Positions 9,401 to 21,400 of a stretch of DNA of 64,000 nucleotides are shown here, one piece after another. Source of the stretch: Branchiostoma floridae (Eukaryota > Chordata > Leptocardii > Amphioxiformes > Branchiostomatidae); NCBI RefSeq assembly GCF_000003815.2, contig NC_049994.1:15569419-15633418 (forward strand). The letters run 5' to 3'. The position numbers and the translations under genes are program-made. The notes below the pieces were generated by a model that had not been told where the DNA came from, searched no databases, and worked only from the letters and a program-made list of their open reading frames with translations. Positions within the stretch are counted from its first letter, which is position 1, and each line of letters begins with the position of its first letter.

Positions 9401-12400
9401 AATCTTGAGATGTAATAGTTGGTTCTTACTTTGCATCTAACATCTTCATATATATCAAAACATAATTGTTGGTTCTTACCTTACATTATACTATCTTAAT
9501 AAGATCGTCATATATAATAGTTGGTTTTTACCTTGTATTCAATCATCTTAAGATACCATGGTACTTTTTATCCTGCATTTCCACTATCTTAATAAAATGT
9601 TGAGATACAAGAGTAGGTTCTTACCTTGTGTCCCCAACTGTTTTAGGATACCTTAACACATGATCATTGCTTCTTACCTTGTGTCTGATCATCTCAAGAT
9701 ATCATGGTACTTCTTACCCTGCATTTCCACTGTCTTGATAAAATCTTAAGATTAATTACTGTAAATGCAGAAACTTTCGCGGTGGATTAATATTTGCGGT
9801 TCTCACGGTGGCCGCTTCACCGAGAACTTAAAACCACCGCGAACATGTTTCCATGGCAATAAGAGACTACAGTGCATGATGTTCCGCGAAATTAAAACCA
9901 CCGCAAAAAGGCCTTTTTCCCACTAACGCAAAATTAGATCCCCCGTAAAATTAAAAGCATTTACAGTAGTTGGTCCTTACCTTGCGTCCCCACCAAGATC
10001 AGTGGAAGCTCTGCTGTGTTTCTGTAGTTTGCGATCCTGGCGTAATACTGATAAACGGCATTGAAGCTGTCCTCATTCTCCAGGCTGAAGACAAATATTA
10101 CAGCGTCCACCCATCCTGAGAACTGCAGTGAGAGACAATTGTTTTAAACAAATATCACAGCATGCTCATTCTGTGAACTGCAGTGAGAGACCATTTTTAG
10201 TGTTGAACAAATATTACAGCATCTACCCATTCTGAGAACTGCAGCGAGAGACCATTTTTAGTGTTGAACAAATTTTACAGCATATACCCATTCTGAGAAC
10301 AGCATTGAGAGACAAATCTTGAAATTGTTAGAATGCTACTAGGAGGATTAAGTTTCTGCACACAGGTTTTATTCAAAATTGATATGAACTTTTGTCTTTG
10401 ATAGTACAAATTATATGTTCGTCATTTCAAAAGAAACAAATGTAGCAAATGTCAAGTGTTTTTACAGGTTATACTTACAAATGTACATATTACTCTTAAT
10501 TTCTATTACTCATGCTATTTGTACCTGTAGTGATAAAGACTTCTCCTATCAAAATTACAAAACTTTCGATGTGGATGCAATATGGAAGCAAAATATGTGT
10601 GGGTTGAGCTTCCTTTAGAAACCTCTAAGATTTGCAACAAGACACCCTCTCTCACCTGTTGTTCGGGTGGTCCCCCCTCATCCCTGATCAGGAGGAGGTG
10701 ACTCTGGCAGTCTGCTACAACCTCCTTCTTAAACCGACCACCTGGAGACAAATGAATAAAGAAGTTCAATTCTTTTCAACGCCTTAAGGTTGTAGGGTGG
10801 GGCTACTCTATGTCCTATAGCCCTTTGTCACACAGTTGATCTACAAGCACTACAGCAGGGGGCTAGTCTACTGGTAATGGTGTATGTTCAACTTCACTAT
10901 TCTTTCTCATACATGAAAGCACTGAGTGCTAAGCTGAGAAAGCAGTACAGGGTTTCAACCAGCGGTAGTATGGTAGTTGAGCACACACCTCTATCAACAG
11001 ACTAGTGCCCTGCTGCAGTGATTGCACAAACATTGTGTGGCCCAGGGCTACTGAAACAGAGATGGGCACCATCCTACGCACCATCAAGTGAGGGAAGGAC
11101 TTCAGTAACTTTTTTAAACAAGGTGTACCCCAACAATTCCAAGTCCCTCAGGACATTTTTCTTCCAGGTCATTAACTGAACTCCCCTCTTCCTCCTTCTT
11201 TTTCCTTCTTGTGGAATCCAGTTACCAAAGTAGGAATATGTACTTATTCATGTGTCCCATACCTCAAGGCTTTAGTGCGAACCAATACGCCTTAGGCAAG
11301 GGCAGGTCACATTCAGGTGATTAACAACACAGCCACAGAATACCACTTTTAATTTGGATAGACACAAGGCATTCGGAAAATTTCATCAGACTCAGTCTAA
11401 TATTTCAACTTCTTGCTAACCACATTGTTGAGTGCCATGTCAATTGAAAGAACAAATCTAAATCTATTTCTAGTCAAGCTATTTTGATGTCTAGATGTAG
11501 CCAACACCAGTATTTGACTTTGAGTAATCTCTTTTTACAATAATGTTAATGACTGTCCATTGTCAAATGTATGTCTACAATGTCTCTACCATGTAGTTGC
11601 AATTAGCCTGCGGGCATGAACTTGCAAATAACTTTCAATCAAATTGAACGACTTGAGCTCTTTTCAGCAAGCAGGTGTCCAATGCTTTGGTATATACATG
11701 GGTTGGAAAGAATTTGCTGGAAGGTAAGATGTTGCATGCGTAGTCCAGTAGTTAGTCGCCCTGCCTCTGCAACTAGAAGCCGTGAGTTCGATTCCGGCTG
11801 TGTTGCTCAACTGACATGCGAGCTACAGGAAATGGTTGCAGTCCTTAGGCAGGACATAAGCCTTATTGGTCCACTGTTTATTGTGCCTGTGAGTAAGAGC
11901 TAGGGAAATTTCCACAGTACAATGATCCTGTACGTTCTATACATAGTGTTTGTCTTCTCTGTCACGACCAGTGGAAGACTAGCTTTTCAGTGAGCTAAAA
12001 CTGGATTGCGATCTCTTTCCTTGTTCAAAAGCTTCCATGGGAAGATTGATTAGATTCTTCCTAGATTGATTAAATCTCGCTTATAGCAGCCCGCCAAACA
12101 TCCGCCGGCCAGTTACAGCCCCGGACAGCAGAGTTTGTGTTACACAGACTACAGTAGAAGCCAGTTAATTGCACAACAGATTAACGCACACTTCAGTTAA
12201 CTTCACGGAATCCCCAAATAATCCCCAGATAATTGAACGAAATTCACTGGCAAATAGGCCAGGCAATTAAGCGGCTTCTACTGTACTTCTTCCCATCATG
12301 AGATTTCTTTAAACACTGACCTTCCGGACACTCGTCAGCCAGGTAGGATCCAGTGAGATATCTGTGCACCAGAGCAGACTTCCCACTCTGTAAGGTTCCA

Positions 12401-15400
12401 CATACTCCCTATGGACAGGACACACAGAATATACAAATTAGGACATTTCAAGTACATATCACATATCAAGTACATATCAAATACATACATCAATACATAT
12501 CTTATCACTAATGGAGATTTAATTAAAGCAATCATATAGACACCTTCGTTTAACACAGGCAAAAAAGCGTCCTAGGACACGCGCCGAACGTTAAACGTCG
12601 TAGGACATTTGTAGGACAAGTCATTTTTTTGCCATTGTTTTGAGTACCAACCATTCACAAGTTTTCACAAACACCCCAACACAAGTGATGAAGCAACAAT
12701 AAATGCTTGATTCTAGGCTATATTAGATAAGACAAGTTACCCACCAGTCTGAGCTCTGGCACAGCTCTGCTGACTGTCCACTCCTGACTGTTCACAAAGG
12801 CATCTGCACAAACACAAGCAAGATGGGAAACTCGTTAATATCAATAACAATAACTTGCAGGGTTGAACAAGTTTTCTAAAATCCACTTGTCCTATCGGGC
12901 AAGCACATAAAAAATGTACTTGCTGAACCAATTTTTCACTTGCCCAAAATTCAAATGTCACTGTTACTAGTATATGCTTTTCACTTCCAGCAATGGAATT
13001 CTCTGTTGACCATTGCTTGATGTCATGACTGTAAAAAGTAACAAGTATATCAAATTTGCACTAAAATTAATGGAAAAATCTTACTTGCCCGATCGGACAA
13101 GTGGGGTAGGACATGCACTTGCCCGAACAGCACTTTCACTTAACCTGGACAATAGGGCTAGTGGACTTGTTCATCCCTGACTTGGTTAATGATTTCCTTG
13201 TTAGATCTACATGTAACTCTGTCATTAGAAATAACTTTATCTTAGATCATTAGCGATCAATCAATCAATCAATCATTTGCAGGCATCATAGTTTGCTTTG
13301 CCTTCCCACCACCCTCTTGGACGGCCTCTTGGGTGTTTCCAAGCAGGGTTTGGGTCCAATGTTGTCATTAGCAATGAAGGAACAAAATGTAGTATCAAAC
13401 TGAAAAGATTATCAATAAATAAATTCAAGTTAGAGAAATTTCTCATCGGAATCTTAGCCGTGAGCATCTGCATCTTCAAACACACATTAGGCGAATAATT
13501 ATGAATTCAAAAATCTGCCGCTTTGAATTTCAAAAGCATTAGCTTAAAAAATAATATCCCACATACAACAGCATTTTGACTTAACCACATTTGATAATAG
13601 CTCCTACTGGAAAAAATACAGAACTGGAACAACTCATACAATGTATCATAGGTTTCATCTTCTTCGTGGTACACAGGACATCATCTTCTTGCTTATAAAT
13701 AATGCACTCATTGTACATTTGAGTTATGAAGCCAATTCAAAAGATACCATCCAGTAAAACAGACTGCAGAGTAATGATCTGATAGCAGACCATTGTGAAG
13801 TAAGTACATAACTTCTTCTTGACCCTACAACATGTATGTAATCATCGAGTAGATCTGTATTGGTTTAGCCCTTACGTCGCAAATTGTCCAATTAACGATA
13901 AAATCTGGCGGAGGATACGCATGGCAGAAAAACTTGATGAAGGACATCAGTCAAGGTTGAGATCGTAAAACAGCGATAAAATTGGACGTTTTTTTTATGT
14001 TATATTTCAGAGCATTGTGTGAGGGCATTGGCATATGTGTGTACATGCATAATTTATATGCGCACTGTATATATGATGATTTGTGAATGTGTATATATTG
14101 AGGTTAGACTAACAGGAGAAATGTAATAAAAACATTGATTGAACCCTGATCTTGAAACAAAACTAGCTAAGCATACCTATATTCTCTCACTCACTCACTC
14201 ACTCACTCACTCACTCACTCACTCACTCACTCACTCACTCACTCACTCACTCACTCACTCACAACAAATTATCTGCTTTATCATGCATGTTATTGTGTTG
14301 TTTCTCCTATACAGCGAGTACAATATAGTTACTCTTATAATGTCATACACTAACATTACCAGTATTGAATATACACTTAGCGGTACCAATATCCCAGCTG
14401 CTAGATTGCAACATAGACATTAGCTAAATGGACTGTACATGCAATATTTACATAGGGTGGGCTACAGTATGGTCTACTGAAGCTCAATAGTTCTAAATCA
14501 AATAATATGTCACCAGCAAGCATCTACATTAGGTTCTTGCTGAAGGTTACGTGTTAGTATTTGGTTTGGGGTGGCGAACAATACAGGACTGCCTCAAGCT
14601 TTAACTTTTTTCTATCCTACTCAGTGCATAGGAGTTCATGTTGTTAATTTTCGTTATTAAATCTGTTAGTGTTACTTTCATCTAGGCTTGCAAAAATAAA
14701 TTTTCATTGATTTCATGTCACGAAGGGCAGAATTTTTGGACAGATGGAGTAAAGTCTTTTTCTTTCCCCATTACAACAAGCAAATTTCCATCCCAGTACA
14801 AAGGAAAATATCCTTTAAAATGATAGTAGATCCTGGAGACAGCCCTGGTCCAATATTGAGACCAAATTCTACATGCAGCACAGTTCAAAGGAAGCAGGGC
14901 TTGAAATCTATGTTTGCGAATAAGTGGACTGAAGTACATTATCTAGAACTCTGGGGATGGGGAATATGGGCAAAATCAAGAATAGAATATTAGCAAAGCT
15001 AATTACAAACTTCAAACCGTCAAACAAGAAAAAAAAAACAGTTTTGTACCGGTATACCGTACCCACCCCTAACACCCAGTTATTTCCAGCCCTGAGAAGA
15101 GATATTGGGTAGCCATGATTGGGCCCTAGTTCTGAGGACAGTACAATATCCCAGCAGGGATGAAGGGGTGTGAAATCAATTCCTCACACAGAAGGGGAGA
15201 TCAGTGCAATTCCTCATGCAAGTCCAACCAGCAAAATTAATGGAGGGTTTCTCTATCTCAAGGATGAGACCATAACAACAGCTTGTACCAGAAAATTACT
15301 AAAAAATTATTTTTATCATTATCTTTGTACGAGAATGTAGTACTGTACACCTTTAGAAAATAGATCACTGCAATTCCTCATGCTGGTGGGATGGGCAGAA

Positions 15401-18400
15401 TTAATGGAGGGTTTCTCTATCTCAAGGATGAGACCATAACATTAACAACAGCTTGTACTAGAAAATGATGCATTTGTGCGTAGTGTTAATTGTACAACTA
15501 CAAGCGATTTTATAAAATATAATGTATGTAATTTGTTAGTCTGGAGTCCAGCCTTGTTCACCTAAGTCCACTCCTGAAGTTTGCTACCCGTCCTTCGGGA
15601 GTGGACTAAAGCAAACAAGGCTGGACTCTAGGCAAGCAATTTGTAACAGAATACAGTAAACCTTAATTCAGAAATTAAAATATATAAACTTCATCCATAA
15701 ACTGAATGGATTCTACATTTATAAAAGGAATAAAGTCTTTAGTTACTATTCAAAAAGCTTCCTCTAATAGAATTTTGTTCCTTATATTTTTGTGTCCTCT
15801 TGTCCTTACCCTCCTAATGTCTAACTTTATACACTAATGTTATACACTTTATAGTATACACTAGAAACACACCAGTTTAACTTATTACTGCCATTTATTG
15901 TCTCCTAGTCAAAATGGATCAATAAGTATTGGGTCCATCCTGATAGATCAATACGTATTGAGCCCATTGAGTTTGCTGACCTTTCAGTTTTGAGTCCCAG
16001 GAGGTTTGCTAAAAGAATGGGATGGATGTCTGTGATACAGCAGACAGGGGAATATAAGAACTAGGAAGACAGTATTATTGCTGACACTGGTGTTCAAAAG
16101 GGGTTTTCCTTGAAATTAATGTATCATTTTGATGTTGAGAATATTTGGGACATGAGAGCTACCTACAACTACATGTATGAAATCACAACCATGGTATATC
16201 CAGAACATGAGATACATTGTATAGAAACTGGAAATTCTGTTTGCAGCACTGTAGTATAACAAGCTGCTAGGGGGCCCAAAATCTAATCCTACCCACATAC
16301 CAAATACGAAGGCAATCCATGCAAGGCCTGATCAGGTTATGTTTTTCATCCTCAAACAACCATACATACCGTACATGTACTAGTACATAATATTTCATAC
16401 ACACACAAACATATAAACACCACCAAAAACATAACCTTTAATGCAAAGGTAATAAAATATTAAGGACTGGTCCAGGAGTTATCTTTATTTTGAGGCACCT
16501 AGCAGTGTCATGCATCTGGACCTGATGTGACTTCAAAAGTGGGTTAAGTAAGCAGGGTACTGTAGTAACTGGAGCCAGGAATCCTGCATGTTTGCACTGT
16601 GGAGTGTCTGGTGTAAATCAGGAACTTCCATCTGGGGAAGATCTTTTATCTAGGAAAGTGTTGGAATAGTTGGACAGGGAACTGAAGGGTCATCTCTGGG
16701 TTAGTCACTTTCAGGGCTTGAAATACAGGGTAATTGGAGGTTGTTTTATTATTGTAATTTCCCAATAATATTCTGTGACAACTTTCAGGGATATTGAAAT
16801 ATAATATATCTATTATATATTATAGAATACTTATCATGGTAGACTAGAATGGCTTATTTTTTGTATTTGAACTTGTAACATAAAAATTTGAAGGTCTTTG
16901 TTTACATGCACTGCATACAACAAACTGGCTTATCTGAAATCATCAAAAAATAACCTCTACTTGAACATGACGAACAAAACACACACAAAATTGAGATTAC
17001 AGAAAAAATTTTAACAACTTTGGCAAGCTGAAAGAATACAGGATTGCTAGTATAAATGGAATATTGTTCAAATGAAAATATAAAATTTGTCCATTCCTGC
17101 TGCAGTCAAACAGCAGTTAAACACTCAAAATTCTACAACTATTTGCAAAATATTGCAATTATTGTTTTCTAAAAATCCTGTCTTTCTACAATTTCACTAC
17201 AATGTAATTGTCAAGGTTACATTTAACACAAAATTTGCCTGCTGCTCATTTCTATAATCTGTCACCACAACAACATCAATGTGTTTTTCTTTCTATTGTC
17301 TGCATTTTATGACCAATGACGTGGACTCCAATTTCTAAGAATACCGAACAAAACACTGCCCACTCGCATTACACACAGATTCATCAAACCAAACATGAAA
17401 TATAACACGGAGTTCTCTTACCATTTCGTGATGACAACTTCATCATTTTGTACGGCATTGTTTCCTGTGAAGTGTGATACCCAGCCCCCCGTTCTCACGC
17501 TGTTTGTGCTACTAATGCCGCGGCTCCGTATGGTCCTATTGTCTGTCGTTCCCACAATGACTAACTCATGCTCTAATGGCCCACACCTGAGCCCATAAAC
17601 ACCATCCTGACCACCCCTGTTACACAGTGGTAGGAGCCAGACTTCCTGTACATTTTAATGGCTCGGGATATCCTATTGATCATAAAGTAGGGGTGATATA
17701 AAATTTGTTTTAAATGTAACATTGGCCACATGAGACCATAATTAGCACTTTGACCACCCCTGTTACACAGTGGTACAACCCAACAACCCAAGTTCCTTGT
17801 ACATTCTCTTGACTTGGGATATTCTATTAGTTACAGTCCAGGGGCAACATAAAATCTAAAAAATTTGAATATTTTTTTATCCACATATGACCATAAAATA
17901 AAAGTATCCTGACCTCACCTGCTACACAGTGTTATAAACTAGGTGTCCTGTATATTTGTGTGGGATATCTAGTTATAGTGCAAAGGTCAAATGAAATTTT
18001 CAGAAAAGAAAGTTTTATTGCCTTACCACCTGAGACCAGCCAATTCCCAGATACCACTTGGTCCTAACCATGTCCCCTTTCATACACATGATACTCATTA
18101 ATATGCGCATATATTACACAACTGGCTAGCCTGGGATTTAGACACGACAGCACAATCTTTAACATGTAGTTACAAAGCATTAACACAATGAAAAATTAGG
18201 TAATTAGCAAACTATGATTACAAATTATAACATAATAAGTGATCACTAACTAAGACAGATATATAATCTCCACCACGCAGGAACAGTGTGTGATAATATA
18301 GAATTGACATTAGATTTGTCACAGTGGCGTCAACAAGACTAAAACTCTAGTCTCAGAGGACACTTGATACTATCAATTGTCTACGGACCTTTATTGTGAT

Positions 18401-21400
18401 GATGTCTGTTTTACGTGCTATTTCTTTGTATAAAAAAAAAACTATAAAAATAATGTAAATCACTGTTGAAAAGAAATCATCTTTATGAACTTAAGAGTTG
18501 CTTTTGGAATAAGAATATAGCCGCTAAAACTGTTTTATACTTCAGTGCCATTAAACAACATGAAAACAAAAATTACTGTCCCATACAGATATAAAACTTA
18601 CCCCCCACGGGATGTAATTATTCCTCTTTAGGGAGGCGCCATCAGTCATGCACCTCCAGGCTACACATCACAATACAAGCCACTTCTGTGTACTGTGATA
18701 ATACTAAAAGATTCATTAGGATTTCAGCAACGCTCTGTGACCATAGATATATGGTAAAAATCAAACTACAAACGATTCTGGGCAAAAAATTAATTGCCAA
18801 AAGGTCAGTGTTAAGAGTAGATTATTATGCATATTTCATTGCTGATACATATATGTGTATTTTAAAATGACTTAAAAAAGGAACTGGGGTGCTTTTTCCT
18901 GCTCTTACAAAGCCGACTGTAAAGAAAATTGATATCAATCTAAACTTCCTTTTAGAAATGTAATATTTTATCCTTACAAAAGTGGGGCTTAGCCTTACAC
19001 TGTTGACCATTTCTTTATCATGTCCTTATCTATGACAATATCACATTACATTAGTATAAATGAGTTCCATTATACCAATTTGATGCAGGTTTTATCAAAT
19101 TTCAGTACTCAATCAGAAGCCAATCTATCTTCAGTTTCATTTTCTTTTGATAAATAAACCATGTGGCAATAGTGAAACTGTGATAATTCTTCATAATTGC
19201 TAGATTACTTTTATGAAGTGACCGGAAACAAATAGCGATAACTGTAACATTGTTCTCTTGTGGAGATAAAACACAGCAATTGTGTAGATGGTTGACTTGA
19301 TAAGAAAAATCAATGTAGCTATTGCAGTGTTTGTAAGGCTTTCAGTATTGGGTGGTTATGCCAAAGAGAAAAAATGACAAGAAAAATCTACCATTTTAAG
19401 CTACGTAAGCTAGCTAAATCTTTTTGCTTGCTAAACTACGATGGTTAGCAAGCAAAACGACTGATCCAGCAGTTACTTTGGAGGTTGGTACAAATGTACC
19501 TAGGGTGGTCATGATTAATATCAGTCAAACATGTATATTTCAACAGATATTATAAATGACCAAATTCAGTATTCTTCAACGTTTAAAGCTACATTTTCCC
19601 ATGTTTTCTGTGCACACCACAAAACCTAAAGCACCACCTTCAAAACATCTTTCAGTACTCTATAGTGGGAAGCTTGTGCCTGGCAAAAACACATACCGGA
19701 TGAAGTATCTCTAAGCCCATGTACCTTCTGAAGTTGAAAAGAGTGACATGTACTATTGTTTACTTTTCTAGCTGGGAAACTTTGAAGTTGGTAACTCTAA
19801 CACGATAAGAAAACAGTGGGAATGAGTTTCCAGGTATGGGTAGTGAACCAACATCTGCGTTTCTTCCTGAAGAGTGTGACAAAGGGGAAAACACTCCGTC
19901 AACCATGCAAACCTAAAATACCTCCAGAGCAAAGGGTCACTGATTTTCACACAAGACTTTTCACTTGTTTCCTACCCTTTTTATCAGTTGGCAAATTCCG
20001 GTGCTAAGGAAGGTTTGACAGATGTCTGGAAGGTACTACTTCCCAACGGGGGTGGACAGGTCCTAATGTGGAACACCCACATTGTCAAATTTGTTTGCCT
20101 GGAAATCTAGTACGATTAAAGAAATGTTTACTAGGGACTAGGTAGGTAGGTAGGTAGGTTACTAGAATACAGTTCAGTTTTCTAATGACCTAATCATTTA
20201 TTCACTTATCATCCATAAGAATGTATTAAGATTTTACAATCTTTTTGAAGTGGAAATTCTAACGTGAATGTTAAAACAAAACAAGGTATACCATAAAATA
20301 CTATAACACACATTCTTAGTCGACTTCTATTCTAACAAAACAAATTTGAACATCAAGATGTTCCCATATGGAAAAGGTTGTGACAGTCATAAACAAGAGG
20401 AACCTTGTTCTCGATAGTTTAAACAACATGTTATCAATGATAACAATAACTTTGTTCTGGACAACCTGGTTTCCTACAGGACAGAATGACGGATGTTGTC
20501 ATAAACTGTTCACACAGAAAATCCGATAAAGAAAACACAGTTGTGTTGTTTGGTAGTCTGCACAAGCTGTTATTGCGGATAGTCATCACAGAGAGAACAC
20601 TGTGTTTTCATAATACTGAGTTGTTATGGTATTTGAGGAGTTTACACGATAACACAGGAAGATAAAAGGGCAATGGCAAAAATTACCTGCCACAAATTCA
20701 TACTCATCTGAGGCTCGATCACTTTACCTTTTATACCTGACCTTATTTTGAAAAATCCAAGGCAATCTGGAAGTGTTACGACTTACAGAACTAGTTATAT
20801 CAGGCAGACATCAGAAATACCTACAATTGAAACTTTACATGATTTAACTGTACAGTTGCATGTATTCCAAAGCCTGAATGTGTCTATGTGTCCTTTGATA
20901 TTTCCTACATACTTGTTGTATATGCATTGGCTATTCAATGTCGGTCCCTAATGAACGAGGTTACTTTGATAGCATCCAAGCAAAAGGCGTGACATAATTG
21001 TATGTGACGTTACGCATAATCACCATTTAAACAGGAGGAATAAAACTGCCTGTGGTGCACATGAGGCCATGAAGACCTAATAACACACATTTATCATGTA
21101 GTAATGTAGCCATATCAGTTTGGCTATTGTGCTTGAAAGGCACTGGACATATTTGATATAGCAGGGTTCTAGCCAGGATTTTATTTTAGCGTAGTGGGAA
21201 TGGCATCGTAGCGAAGTGACTAATCAGGAGATTGGTGTGGAGGGGGGGGGTGGTCTTGGTCCTTCCACGGTGAGATTTGAAGATGTAGAGTTAAAAGTTA
21301 GGATTCTGGGGTCAGTTTTGAGTGGCATATCATCATTTTTCATTGTTCAGACATTGATTAGTCATTGTTGAACAAGCAAATGACAGCAAAGCACCACTAC

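Noticed and set aside
11732-11804. Possible tRNA gene
   Set aside because: A and B boxes are present but the arms do not pair well and a SINE body follows, so it is a tRNA-derived SINE head.
12381-12394. Alternative acceptor TTACAG inside exon 3
   Set aside because: It would delete GVCGTLQ, destroying the P-loop glycine and breaking agreement with the family; the upstream CCATAG acceptor fits phase and sequence.
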